From a virus: 52,595 nucleotides of DNA. The stretch is from IMG/VR virus record IMGVR_UViG_3300020438_002387, positions 1-52,595 of that record; one strand, written 5' to 3'. Both the position numbers and the translations under genes were made by a program. This document shows positions 14,113 through 22,796 of this stretch, one piece after another (position 1 is the stretch's first letter; the number at the start of each line of letters is the position of its first letter). The notes beneath the pieces were generated by a model, which saw only the letters and a list, made by a program, of their open reading frames with translations, made no database searches and was not told the origin of the DNA.

Positions 14113-15207
14113 ATGGCACTACGTCTAAGACGCGGAACTGAAAGCGAACGTCAGAACTTAGTAACACCTTTATCGGAAGGTGAACTTATATATGTAACCG
14201 ATACAGGAAAACTGTTCATCGGTAATGGCACGGCAACCGGCGGCGTTGAAGTTATCGGCAGCGGCGGAGGTGGTGGCGCTACTACACTAGATGCATTAAC
14301 CGATACTGATTTAACAGGTTTTACAGACGGTGATGTACTAACATACATCGCAGCATCAAATAAGTGGGAGCCAATTCCAGTTCCTGGTGCTAGTGCAATT
14401 GGAATAAACGATCTTACTGACGTTGATATTACACCAAGTGCTTTGGATATGTTAATATATGACGGTTATAACTTTGTTACAGTTCCAGTACAAACAATCT
14501 TTCAAGAACAACAAAACTGGAGAGTAAATATTGTTGGTGACGACTCGACTATACTAGTTGATACGGACACTAATAGTTTTAGAGGTACATTATTCGGTAC
14601 CGTAGAAGGTGATATAAAAGGTAGTATATTTGGCGACGATAGTACATTATTAGTAGATGCTGTAAGCAATAAGATTAGTGCAAATAGTGTGCTTTCGTCT
14701 ATCGTAGACACAGGTTTAATATATGGATCGCCGCCAGAGCGCGAAGACGGATTAAGAATTTTTATACCTAATGGTTCGTCACTCAATGTTGTTTCACACA
14801 ACGGAGCACCTGAGGAGCCTACAGCAACATCCCCAGGAGACTTTATTTCATCAATTTCGCTACTAGGTACAACTGATACTTCAACTTCTAAAGTAGCAGG
14901 AGCAATAATTTCACAATGGGACGCCACAGCAGATTTAAACACAGATTATCCTAGAGGGAATATCTTCTTTGCTGTAGGACAAAACAGTAATGATCCTAAT
15001 CTTGTTGCAGAACTTGATTACACTGGAAACTTTACTTCTAAATCTATATCGCCTGGAACTTATGCAGATGCTGCTGCACGTGATGCCGCAATTGCATCCC
15101 CAGTTGCGGGTATGATGGTATTCTTAACAGACGGCGATGGTGCAGGAAATCCTAAGTTTCAAGGAAATACAGACGGAACAATAACAGGATGGGTAAATCT
15201 AAATTAA
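14113..15207 (+). CDS. Tail fibre / adhesin-like structural protein
   Basis: The 364-aa protein opens with LRLRRGTESERQ then PLSEGELIYVTDTGKLFIG (18-36) and GNGTATGGVEV, the short domain that starts many phage fibres and hyaluronidase-like proteins (Mtd N-terminal type, virion anchor). A Gly-rich linker (SGGGGGATT, 51-59) follows. The rest is repetitive strand-rich sequence, including two related FGTVEGDIKGSIFGDDST-type repeats near 160-180. The C-terminal block (PGTYADAAARDAAIASPVAG) is typical of late fibre domains. It begins behind a late motif and shares a base with the next gene (TAATG), linking the fibre to the enzyme island. Confidence 0.8.
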   Translation: MALRLRRGTESERQNLVTPLSEGELIYVTDTGKLFIGNGTATGGVEVIGSGGGGGATTLDALTDTDLTGFTDGDVLTYIAASNKWEPIPVPGASAIGINDLTDVDITPSALDMLIYDGYNFVTVPVQTIFQEQQNWRVNIVGDDSTILVDTDTNSFRGTLFGTVEGDIKGSIFGDDSTLLVDAVSNKISANSVLSSIVDTGLIYGSPPEREDGLRIFIPNGSSLNVVSHNGAPEEPTATSPGDFISSISLLGTTDTSTSKVAGAIISQWDATADLNTDYPRGNIFFAVGQNSNDPNLVAELDYTGNFTSKSISPGTYADAAARDAAIASPVAGMMVFLTDGDGAGNPKFQGNTDGTITGWVNLN

Positions 15208-15953
15208 TGCTGAGAGGTATATTAGGACACCCCTATTTAGATTTATATAGTTACGTAGACTTAACATCTTTTGATAAGCTACACTCTGAAATATGCAGAG
15301 CATTTGTACTAGGTAAAAACTTTGCAGGCAACGGCAATTTACAACTAGAAAAGTACGATCAAGAAAACGTCAACCTAGATGCATACAATGGCGATATAAG
15401 TCCGGTTTGGCTAATGTATGAAAAATACTTAAAGCTATCTAACGATGATCCTATTAAGGTTGCAGGAGAAGGATTAAACGAAGAACAACTTATTCTATAC
15501 ATAAAATATGCATTTGGTGCATACAACCCGTGGCATGTTTATAATGTGTTTGATAAAATAGATGAAAAAAGAGTTCTTTCTCCGATACATCACCTTTTCC
15601 CTAACCTAATAACTTGGATAGACAATCTTGATATTTTTTCAAATGTTACAAGAGCATATTTTCTTTTAATAGAACAAGATGGTATATCTGTTGAACATTG
15701 TGATCCTTCCCCGCATCCAGATATACCTAGAGAATTTATACACATAAAATCTTGCGACAGCAGACCGTTTTATGTAAGAGAGTATAAAAATTCAGAAAAG
15801 ATTTATATGAATTCTAGAGTTACATATTTTAATGATCAAGATTGGCATGGTGGAGAAGCGTCTAAAAAAACTACCTATTCATTACGTATCGACGGAATTT
15901 TTACAGAGACATTTCGAAAGCAATTGAAAGGCAAAGCTGGTGCAATACGGTAA
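15207..15953 (+). CDS. Large 2OG-Fe(II) oxygenase-like protein, copy 1
   Basis: An ATG at 15189 is in frame, but 15207 (MLRGILGHPY) aligns with the start of the paralogue at 23841 (MIKGINGKPY) and gives TAATG coupling to the fibre gene. The 248-aa product has H164-C-D166, a FIHIKS strand, NSRVTYFNDQDWHGGE with H214, and R227 in YSLRIDG. HxD...H plus a late Arg is the metal and 2-oxoglutarate set of the cupin-type oxygenases. The N-terminal 130 residues are helical and family-specific. First gene of the island; substrate unknown, the adjacent fibre protein being one candidate. Confidence 0.65.
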   Translation: MLRGILGHPYLDLYSYVDLTSFDKLHSEICRAFVLGKNFAGNGNLQLEKYDQENVNLDAYNGDISPVWLMYEKYLKLSNDDPIKVAGEGLNEEQLILYIKYAFGAYNPWHVYNVFDKIDEKRVLSPIHHLFPNLITWIDNLDIFSNVTRAYFLLIEQDGISVEHCDPSPHPDIPREFIHIKSCDSRPFYVREYKNSEKIYMNSRVTYFNDQDWHGGEASKKTTYSLRIDGIFTETFRKQLKGKAGAIR

Positions 15954-16434
15954 AAGAATTGAAATTAATAATTTAAAAGAAATACAACAAGAATTAATTA
16001 ATTATAATTTTTTTAAGGCAGTACCAGACCTTGAAAGTTTTAATGGACCTTTAAAAAAGAATTCGACTTCTGGTATTACATTTTCTACCCTGCCTAACTT
16101 ACCAAAACTTAAAGAATTTTTAGAATCAACTGTAAACACAAATCTTATAACACATTTTCATATAATAAATATAGGACCAATGGAGCACAGTCCTATACAT
16201 CATGATGACGACGATGCTCCTTGGGGATTAAATATTCCTATTTTAAATTGCGAATATTCTAATACAATCTGGTACGATGACAACGATAACGAACTTGAGC
16301 GTATATGTTTAGATACTGTACATTTTTTGAATACTGTTGCTATGCATCAGGTACTTAATCACTGTGATGAAAATAGACTAGCTATGTCTATTAGATTTGC
16401 AGGTACACACGATCTAGATAAAATTATAAAATGA
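15940..16434 (+). CDS. Small 2OG/cupin-type oxygenase-like protein (GTG start)
   Basis: The GTG at 15940 overlaps the previous gene by 14 bases. The 164-aa protein has an acidic metal-site region SPIHHDDDDAPWG (84-96) with H88-x-D90, a strand LNIPILNCEYS, a WYDDNDNE turn, H136 in AMHQVLNH, and R146 or R152 in ENRLAMSIRF. This is the core fold of aspartyl/prolyl hydroxylase-like oxygenases, with the distal His and Arg in order. It differs from the larger neighbour in length and in lacking the N-terminal domain. Substrate unknown. Confidence 0.6.
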   Translation: MQYGKRIEINNLKEIQQELINYNFFKAVPDLESFNGPLKKNSTSGITFSTLPNLPKLKEFLESTVNTNLITHFHIINIGPMEHSPIHHDDDDAPWGLNIPILNCEYSNTIWYDDNDNELERICLDTVHFLNTVAMHQVLNHCDENRLAMSIRFAGTHDLDKIIK

Positions 16435-16991
16435 GTATCTATAAAATAATTTGTACAGGCAATCCACACAAACCCGGAATAGCAAAATCTGTATTTGAAC
16501 GTTTTCCTAATACAACTTTTTTACATTTATCTAATGGTTATGATCTAACATCATTAGATGGACAGAATAAATTTAAGTCTATTATAAAAAATTATAATGT
16601 TTTCATCAATGTTTCTCAATTAAAAGATAATTTTCAAGAACAACTTCTTAAAATAGCACACAAAGAAAGTATGACTGGACATGTGTTTAATATAGGAAGT
16701 ATTGCAGAATATAAAAGATGGGAATGGTATAATTCAGCATACACTGAAGAAAAAAGAAGTCTACGTGAAACTAGCTTAGATTTATGCACCCAATACTTTA
16801 AAACAACTCACATTGTTGCCGGAGGGTTTCAAGACTCGACTTCAACAGATTCGTCTAGAATGGACCCAATAAAAATTGTTCAAATAATAGAGTTTATTTT
16901 AAACCTTGATATAAATATTCCTATAATAGGAATTGAAAAGATAATTGATAAGGAATTAGCTGAACAATTAAAAGGAAAAACACAATGGTAA
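16431..16991 (+). CDS. Short-chain dehydrogenase/reductase-like protein
   Basis: A 186-aa protein, shorter than the usual 240-260 SDR. It has a TG-x5-G element at the N-terminus (ICTGNPHKPGIAK, 7-19), NVS at 60-62 where the NAG motif is expected, S90 in FNIGSIAE, and Y104-x3-K108 (YTEEK), the catalytic pair. The order and spacing match an SDR with loss of part of the second half of the Rossmann fold. It would oxidise or reduce a hydroxyl or keto group with NAD(P). It sits between two oxygenase genes with four- and seven-base overlaps, so it likely acts on the same molecule. Confidence 0.65.
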   Translation: MSIYKIICTGNPHKPGIAKSVFERFPNTTFLHLSNGYDLTSLDGQNKFKSIIKNYNVFINVSQLKDNFQEQLLKIAHKESMTGHVFNIGSIAEYKRWEWYNSAYTEEKRSLRETSLDLCTQYFKTTHIVAGGFQDSTSTDSSRMDPIKIVQIIEFILNLDINIPIIGIEKIIDKELAEQLKGKTQW

Positions 16992-17842
16992 AATACAAGT
17001 TACACGAAAACGGATGGACTGTGTTGCTCGAGGACTTTGACTTTTGCTTGGCTACACAAGAAGATATAAACGATATTGCAAAATTAGTTGCTACTAACAC
17101 ATGCGTGGTTTGTAAAAATCAAAATTTAAGTACTCAAGACGAAGTTAGAATTGTTAAAATGTTTAAAGATCCTCAATACTTTGACACACGTAACGAAAAT
17201 TCTACAGATAATATGTTTAGAGGAGCAGAAGTTGATGGATCAGAAAATATAATATTAAGAGTATCAGCTGAAAAAGACGAGGAAGGTTTAACTGGAATTG
17301 CCGGGCATGATAGCGAAATGCAGTGGCATGCTAATGATCAAACAACACCGGAGAGAAAATCTATAGTATGGCTATATTCTGTTAAAGGTAGCAAAGGTTC
17401 TAGAACAACTTATAACAATAATATAATGTCATACGAACATTTAGATATTGAAAAAAGAAAAATTCTCGAAAACCTAAAACTTACTATTTTACAAAACGTG
17501 TCTCTTAGAGAAGACGAGGATGACGGAGCTGCTAAAATTGAAAACTATACTCCAAATTTAGTTGTAGAAAATATTGCAGGGAAACGAGGATTTTATTTTC
17601 CTTTTTTACAAATATCTGGCTTTGAAGGACTAACAGAGGAAGAAAGTAAAGAAATAATTAATTGGTTATCTGAGTACACTACGCAAGAAAAATTTTGTTA
17701 TCATCACGATTGGGACGATGGTGATGTTGTAATTGCAGAACAATGGCTAGGTATACACAAGCGGTGGCCTTTTAATCTTGTTGAAGACAGACTGCTTCAT
17801 CGAATTGCATTTGATTTTCCTGATCAAGATTATAAATCTTAA
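16985..17842 (+). CDS. TauD/TfdA-like 2OG oxygenase with HxN metal motif, copy 1
   Basis: The 285-aa protein has the TauD-type order: HENGWTVLLEDFDF start, VVCKNQNLS, LRVSAEK, the metal site QWHAND (113-118), WLYSVKG, the distal H258 in WLGIHKRW and R269/R273 in DRLLHRIAFDFP. The first metal pair reads H115-A-N117, with Asn where Asp or Glu is expected. The paralogue at 21942 has the same HAN, so it is not a sequencing error. Asn could alter chemistry or mean an inactive fold. Its stop overlaps the stop of the opposite-strand gene at 17839-17842. Fe and 2OG binding are inferred. Confidence 0.75.
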   Translation: MVKYKLHENGWTVLLEDFDFCLATQEDINDIAKLVATNTCVVCKNQNLSTQDEVRIVKMFKDPQYFDTRNENSTDNMFRGAEVDGSENIILRVSAEKDEEGLTGIAGHDSEMQWHANDQTTPERKSIVWLYSVKGSKGSRTTYNNNIMSYEHLDIEKRKILENLKLTILQNVSLREDEDDGAAKIENYTPNLVVENIAGKRGFYFPFLQISGFEGLTEEESKEIINWLSEYTTQEKFCYHHDWDDGDVVIAEQWLGIHKRWPFNLVEDRLLHRIAFDFPDQDYKS

Positions 17843-18486
17843 GGCAAGTCGTCTATAACAATATATTTACCGCTAATTTTTTGTGCTTTGGCGGCAGAAT
17901 TCATTAGAGCTTTCCACTTATCTAATCCGTCGTGACGAGCTATAATTATATGCATTCTGTCTTCGTTACTGTTGTTTACTACGCTATGATCATAATGTAA
18001 ATTCATAGCATAGACTCCGCCTTGTTCCATTATTAATTCTTCTCCGTCTCCCCAGATCCATTTACATCCTTGCGGATTATTTAAAGCAACATTAATATTT
18101 TCAATAAGTTTCATACTAGAGTCATTATGCATTTCTATCTTACCGCCGGCTCTAAGTAGCATAAATCTAACCCTGCCGTATTTGTTACACGGAAAAACTT
18201 CTTTAAGCCATTTAGTTGTTACGGGACATTTGTCTGCTATTTCTGTCCATATATAATCATTACTAGCATCTTTGCCTTGCTTATATCCATATGCATCAAA
18301 GTTTTCATGCTTGTCTGCACCTAGTCCATGTATAGTTAAACTTTCCCATCCGTTATGTCCATATTCGCTTCCCCTATGTGGCGTAAAGTTATCTAAAAGA
18401 GTAAATGCTTCTTTAAGCATTTGTTCATACGGGATCGAAATATCTAATTTTAAATACTTGCCATCTGATTGAAAGTATTCTCTCAT
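17839..18486 (-). CDS. Aspartyl/asparaginyl hydroxylase-like 2OG oxygenase, copy 1
   Basis: I start it at 18486 (MREYFQSDGK), where ATG overlaps the upstream stop as ATGA; an ATG at 18546 would add 20 residues inside the upstream gene. The 215-aa protein has RVRFMLLRAGGKIEMH then H120-N-D122, NINVALNNPQGCKWIW, GGVYAMNLHYDHSVVNNS with H167, and R177. This matches AspH-type enzymes, here with a carboxylate (HND) where vertebrate AspH has Gly. AspH enzymes hydroxylate Asp or Asn side chains; substrate unknown. Last gene of a minus-strand block starting at 21873. Confidence 0.68.
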   Translation of the reverse strand: MREYFQSDGKYLKLDISIPYEQMLKEAFTLLDNFTPHRGSEYGHNGWESLTIHGLGADKHENFDAYGYKQGKDASNDYIWTEIADKCPVTTKWLKEVFPCNKYGRVRFMLLRAGGKIEMHNDSSMKLIENINVALNNPQGCKWIWGDGEELIMEQGGVYAMNLHYDHSVVNNSNEDRMHIIIARHDGLDKWKALMNSAAKAQKISGKYIVIDDLP

Positions 18487-19913
18487 GTTAAAATCTTTAC
18501 TTGATGTGTCATTGGGCAGTAGCTTTTCCAATCGTGTTCTTGCCATGGTGGTGCATTAAATTCGTTTATATCCCATAAATTAAAATCTTTAACTTTTCCA
18601 AAATTTATTTCATCTTTATTACAATAGAAGTCTCCTAATCTAGAAGGTATAAACAGCCAGATATTTTCATCAATATTTTTTAATGTGTCTATTAAGTTAT
18701 TTTCTCTTGCTACTCGATATTTAACATTTGCTGAATTTACATATGGTATATGATTAAAAACATCACTAACATTGACGAATGTATTTTTATTAGGTTCTAA
18801 AAAATTATATGTATTAGGAGCAAAATAATCTAATAATTTATAATCAAATTTTAATTGTCTAACTTTATTCCAAAGACTTTGAAAATCATCAAAGTTTTGT
18901 TCAAACGAATCCCACCAATCTCTTATTTTTTTCTCATGATTAATTAAATCATAATTATAGCTATCAGGAACAAACTTCATTTGATTCATATAAAATGTTG
19001 CATAATCTTTTCCATCCCATTCTTCTACTAATGACTTCATAAAACTAAGTACCGCATAACTTATATCAGTAAATGTAATTTTAGTATTGTTGTGATATCC
19101 CAATGTTAAAAGATTGTGTATCCAATTTAATCCCGTTCCCGTAGTAACATAGTGGTCAACAGGATTTTCTATATTAATGTTCTCTGGTAGAGCATCGCTA
19201 TTCCACGGAGTAACCATTGTATTACATACTAGTGTATAATTAAAAAGTTCTGGAACGTGGCGCAAGTAAACGTGATCATATTCGTAATACAAATAAAACT
19301 TATTAATTCGTATGTCGTCGCCTACATCGCAGAATACAGCATTGTTTTTTAACCCTATATCTATAAAATTCCAGCCATGTCTTTGCTGCGTATAAGTTCT
19401 AGAAGTATTTCCTTGTTCAATCCATACTGGTATTTCGGTATCGCCCCGGACACACTCTTCACTTCTAATTGGTTCTATTTTAGTATGAGTTTTATTCCAA
19501 TCAACATCGCCCATTTCAGGAGACCCTAGTCTCCTATATTCTTCCAAGTTCATAATAAAAAATTGATTATGAATTTCATAATAAGCATCGTTTCGATCTA
19601 GTACATGTCCTGCTAAAGTAAATTGTTCTTTGCATTTTTGTTCAACACTAGAAAATAATCTATCAGACAATCCTAAATGAGTTCCAGTTATAACAACAAC
19701 AGCATGTGTATAAAATTTATCGCTAGCCGCTCTTTTTAATAATTTATCTGTGGAAGTGTCTATTATTATGTCATATCCATTTTGTATTGTTTTTGATAAA
19801 AAGTAATCGCTTACATTTTTAGCAGTTTCTCTAGACGAAGCACTATACTGATTATTAATATTATCAAATATACAATAAACAATTTTATTTTGTTTCTTAA
19901 TTCTATAATCCAT
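18483..19913 (-). CDS. Two-domain protein with methyltransferase-like C-terminal half, 476 aa
   Basis: Residues about 10-140 form an alpha/beta domain (IVYCIFDN, AVVVITGTH, then an aromatic FFIMNLEEYRRLG block) of uncertain type, with some likeness to glycosyltransferases. Residues about 250-305 read VTTGTGLNWI then TKITFTDISYAVLSFMKSL, which fits a class I SAM-methyltransferase Rossmann start: a Gly-rich loop at 258-261 and an acidic residue after the second strand (FTDIS, 281-285). The C-terminal 170 residues are unassigned. It lies one base from the QueC-like gene and overlaps the AspH-like gene. Function unproven. Confidence 0.55.
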   Translation of the reverse strand: MDYRIKKQNKIVYCIFDNINNQYSASSRETAKNVSDYFLSKTIQNGYDIIIDTSTDKLLKRAASDKFYTHAVVVITGTHLGLSDRLFSSVEQKCKEQFTLAGHVLDRNDAYYEIHNQFFIMNLEEYRRLGSPEMGDVDWNKTHTKIEPIRSEECVRGDTEIPVWIEQGNTSRTYTQQRHGWNFIDIGLKNNAVFCDVGDDIRINKFYLYYEYDHVYLRHVPELFNYTLVCNTMVTPWNSDALPENINIENPVDHYVTTGTGLNWIHNLLTLGYHNNTKITFTDISYAVLSFMKSLVEEWDGKDYATFYMNQMKFVPDSYNYDLINHEKKIRDWWDSFEQNFDDFQSLWNKVRQLKFDYKLLDYFAPNTYNFLEPNKNTFVNVSDVFNHIPYVNSANVKYRVARENNLIDTLKNIDENIWLFIPSRLGDFYCNKDEINFGKVKDFNLWDINEFNAPPWQEHDWKSYCPMTHQVKILT

Positions 19914-19914
19914 T

Positions 19915-20649
19915 TTAATTTCCTAATTTATTAAATGCCCACATACGTTCCTCACACCACCAACAAGAACCACAGTGTGAACCAATGTGTTCGTCATTTT
20001 CGCAACTCCTAGTTACTGGAAATAGTGTTTCTGTTACTCCTAAAGAATCATACATCCTTGCTATGTCTTTTTTATTATGATTAAACCATGGTATATATGC
20101 ACGTTCGTCTAATTTTAATTCGTCAACAGGGTTTCCATCAATTGTCAGAGGACATTCTTCTCCAAAATGTGTTGCCTTTTCAACAGGTATTGTAAATCCA
20201 AATAAAGGATGAATTGTATCTTCAGATCTAAATTCATTATGCCAGTCTGGTTGCTGACCATTCCAAGTTTTGTAAACAGTACTCGGAGGAAATTTAGTAA
20301 GCCCCAAATATATTATATCGACTTCGTTTTTATCTAATGCACTAGTTAACATATTAATATAAAATTCTGCAGATTCGTCAGGTTCAACAATTTCTCGATG
20401 TATTACATAATTATTATTTCCAGTCAGTTCTGCACATTTTTCTACAACTGCATAAAAATATTTTTCTAATGCAGGTCTTCTTTTTTCTGCCATCATATTA
20501 TATACATGTACAGTTTCTTTAACATTAGACATCAAAACATATAGCAACAATGCACTATCTGCACCACAACTTACTCCAACGCCAACAGGGCCTTTTTTAT
20601 AAATTCCGATATCGACGTCAGCATTTTTTATATAATCTAAGTTTACCAT
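19915..20649 (-). CDS. QueC-like PP-loop ATPase, copy 1
   Basis: QueC-family enzymes adenylate a carboxylate and add ammonia to give preQ0. The 244-aa protein has the PP-loop S27-C-G-A-D31-S32 (SCGADS for SGGxDS) and a C-terminal zinc site C216, C226, C229, C232 (CGSCWWCEER), the arrangement of QueC. The middle contains EVDIIYLGL and EEC. The first Gly of the loop is replaced by Cys. With FolE and QueE in the window preQ0 synthesis is possible, but a second copy at 28581 and the island context suggest ATP-dependent amidation or a related step on another substrate. Overlaps the next gene by seven bases. Confidence 0.7.
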   Translation of the reverse strand: MVNLDYIKNADVDIGIYKKGPVGVGVSCGADSALLLYVLMSNVKETVHVYNMMAEKRRPALEKYFYAVVEKCAELTGNNNYVIHREIVEPDESAEFYINMLTSALDKNEVDIIYLGLTKFPPSTVYKTWNGQQPDWHNEFRSEDTIHPLFGFTIPVEKATHFGEECPLTIDGNPVDELKLDERAYIPWFNHNKKDIARMYDSLGVTETLFPVTRSCENDEHIGSHCGSCWWCEERMWAFNKLGN

Positions 20650-21197
20650 CTTGTATTCCTATGCAAAACTTCAAAAAATTTGTCTGGGAATATTTCCCAT
20701 ACTGTTTGATTAGTGCCTCTATAAAACACATCTTTTATACGTTTCATTTGTCCTGTTTTTTCCATGGCCGGAGCAAATACTCTATGTACTATTTGTTGTG
20801 TTCCGGCTTCGTTTTCATTAGAAGTTATAAATGCCTTAGCTCCTTTAGGAAGCCATTCTAAACAAGCAGGAATTAAAAATTGTCCTGTTGCGTGTTGGTG
20901 TGTGACAATCTGGTTACGTGTTCGTAAACTAACTAACGGTAATTTATCTGTAAACACACATGTTCTAGCAGCAACTCTAAATGTATTAGGGCCCATTACA
21001 TCGTCAAATGTATGTGCTGCTACACTGCCTACAGCTTCATTATTATAGTATAATATCCAAGTCTGCCATTTATCTTCTTTACGAAAACAATCTACTAGCA
21101 TATGCTGTGACGCATTATTCTCAAAACCCCTACTAGCAGCATCTTTATAAAATTGCTCTAAATCTAACTGTTCGGACCAAGGAATTATTTTATACAT
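20643..21197 (-). CDS. GNAT-like acyltransferase, 184 aa
   Basis: The sequence has a single alpha/beta domain: WQTWILYYNNEAVGSVAAHT (residues about 44-63) resembles the beta2-beta3 region of GNAT enzymes, followed by RVAARTCVFTDKLP, then AKAFITSNENEAGTQQIVHR, where the Gly/Asn-rich turn and helix recall the late GNAT acceptor side. A clear Q/RxxGxG/A acetyl-CoA loop is not visible, so this is a weak assignment. The family occurs in marine phages. It is coupled to both neighbours by seven- or eight-base overlaps. Confidence 0.5.
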   Translation of the reverse strand: MYKIIPWSEQLDLEQFYKDAASRGFENNASQHMLVDCFRKEDKWQTWILYYNNEAVGSVAAHTFDDVMGPNTFRVAARTCVFTDKLPLVSLRTRNQIVTHQHATGQFLIPACLEWLPKGAKAFITSNENEAGTQQIVHRVFAPAMEKTGQMKRIKDVFYRGTNQTVWEIFPDKFFEVLHRNTRW

Positions 21198-21873
21198 TAA
21201 GTGCCTTCTCTATAAAATCTGCCGGATAATTGGTTCTAAAACTATTCCAACATAATTTATCCATAACGTTCCACGGCTGTGGAACATTCCACTCGATGCC
21301 TAACTTTTCTAAATTCTTATGCATTTCGTCTTGTCTTGTGCTATATATATGACTTTCAACATCAACAATACTTACATGAGGCTCATCTTTATGGTATGTA
21401 AAGAAGTAATTCATACTTTTTAGTTTACCATCAACAACAAAGTAACTACTCGGGTGCATACTGTATTTGTGTAGTCCTAAACTCTTATGTGCTTTTATAA
21501 TTTCAAGCATTTGTTCTTGCCAATCAGGTAATACACTGTCATAATTGTGTGTTGTACAGTTTGCTCTATTCCAAAAGTCTTTACCTTCAATTTCTAGATA
21601 GACTTTACGTTCTTGTTCATCTATACTAAAGTTAGGAATATGCTCAGGATAATGCATCTTCATAAGTTTAAGGAATTTTATTTCACGATTAAACTTTTCA
21701 TCCATTAACGCAGGATCAACTACTTGATTTTGTCCTTTATGATATTCACCATCGTTATAATACCATTGTACAAAAGTAGTTAAAGTACTGTTAGCAAGAC
21801 TAGTGTAAATTAAATTATTTCGACATAGTCCTGTACCCGGAATATCATTATAATAATATTGCATTTTGTCCAA
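21190..21873 (-). CDS. Degenerate protein kinase-like protein, copy 1 (TTG start)
   Basis: TTG 21873 is chosen because AGGAGG (21881-21886) lies seven bases upstream; the ATG three codons later would be 16 bases away. The 227-aa protein has a kinase-like small-lobe pattern (RKVYLEIEGKDF) and then HKYSMHPSSYFVVDGKLK followed by SMNYFF, which aligns in layout with the H-R-D-x4-N and DFG loops of phosphotransferases, but the catalytic Asp and the DFG Asp are missing. A paralogue lies at 25655. First gene of its minus-strand block. Possibly a pseudokinase or small-molecule-binding fold. Confidence 0.5.
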   Translation of the reverse strand: MDKMQYYYNDIPGTGLCRNNLIYTSLANSTLTTFVQWYYNDGEYHKGQNQVVDPALMDEKFNREIKFLKLMKMHYPEHIPNFSIDEQERKVYLEIEGKDFWNRANCTTHNYDSVLPDWQEQMLEIIKAHKSLGLHKYSMHPSSYFVVDGKLKSMNYFFTYHKDEPHVSIVDVESHIYSTRQDEMHKNLEKLGIEWNVPQPWNVMDKLCWNSFRTNYPADFIEKALNV

Positions 21874-21941
21874 CTCAATTCCTCCTGTATACTATAATTT
21901 ATCTAATAAATATTTACATAGAGTTAGATATGGAGAATTAA
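21874..21941. promoter_or_regulatory. Divergent promoter region with NATAAATA-type motifs
   Basis: A 68-base gap between diverging genes. On the plus strand AATAAATA at 21905-21912 is a full NATAAATA match, 29 bases before the ATG at 21942 (GGAG ribosome site at about 21932). On the minus strand GATAAATT at 21896-21903 is a one-mismatch version, 22 bases before TTG 21873. The two motifs face apart and are one base from touching. Confidence 0.5.
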
Positions 21942-22796
21942 ATGGATTGCACATTACACGAGAATGGCTGGACAACCATTGTCAACGACTTTGATATTAG
22001 TACAGCTACGCAAGAAGACATAAACAAAATTTGTAAATTAGTAAGTGATACTACCTGTGTAGTATTAAAAAAACAGCCTCAATTAGATCTAGAAACAGAA
22101 CTAAGAATAATTAACATGTTTAAAGACCCATCGCCGCTATTTCATAAAAAAGACGATCACTTTAGACATACAGCAGTAGACCCAGATGGATTAATATGTC
22201 GTGTAACAGCAGAAAAGAATGAAGAAGGAAAAACAGGTATTGGTGCTAATCCTGGCGATTTTGACTGGCATGCAAATGTTACATGGCGAAGAATTAGAGA
22301 ACCTATCATTTGGCTACGTGCAGTTAAAGGAACTGAAGGTTCAACAACTAGCTATAATAACAATGTAATGACATGGAACGACTTGCCTAAGACATTCCAA
22401 GAAAAACTAAAAGATCTAAAATTAATAATTACAGGCGGTAGACGTCATGATGGTTCTCCTATCTCTGCAAGAGAAGACGAAGATCGTGGAGAAAAGTTTA
22501 ATCATCCGCTAGTATATACTAGCCCTCTTACTGGAAAAGTTGGGTTTTATTGCCCTTATTTACAAGTAAGGGGCATTGTAGATATGCCAAGAGAAGAATC
22601 AAACGAACTAATCAAATGGATCGGAGAATATATAACTCAAGAAAAATATGTATACCATCATGATTGGGAGGATGGAGATATTGTTATTGCAGATCAATGG
22701 CACGGCATACACAAACGCTGGAAATTTGTTAATCTAGAAACTAGAGTGTTGCACAGAGCAGCACTATATTACCCAGATCAGGATTATTCTAACTAA
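21942..22796 (+). CDS. TauD/TfdA-like 2OG oxygenase with HxN metal motif, copy 2
   Basis: This 284-aa paralogue of the protein at 16985 shares the LHENGWT start, RVTAEK, DWHAN (108-112), VKGTEGSTTSYNNN, YVYHHDWEDGDIVIADQWHG split around the distal site (H257 in GIHKRW) and R268 in TRVLHRAALYYP. The metal pair is again H110-A-N112. Both copies keep every other TauD hallmark, which argues for a maintained function. First gene of a plus-strand block that continues with a radical SAM gene and two more oxygenases. Substrate unknown. Confidence 0.75.
   Translation: MDCTLHENGWTTIVNDFDISTATQEDINKICKLVSDTTCVVLKKQPQLDLETELRIINMFKDPSPLFHKKDDHFRHTAVDPDGLICRVTAEKNEEGKTGIGANPGDFDWHANVTWRRIREPIIWLRAVKGTEGSTTSYNNNVMTWNDLPKTFQEKLKDLKLIITGGRRHDGSPISAREDEDRGEKFNHPLVYTSPLTGKVGFYCPYLQVRGIVDMPREESNELIKWIGEYITQEKYVYHHDWEDGDIVIADQWHGIHKRWKFVNLETRVLHRAALYYPDQDYSN

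Noticed and set aside
14151-14942. Two antisense frames under the tail-fibre gene
   Set aside because: Repetitive fibre sequence read backwards; Ser/Val/Pro-rich translation without motifs.
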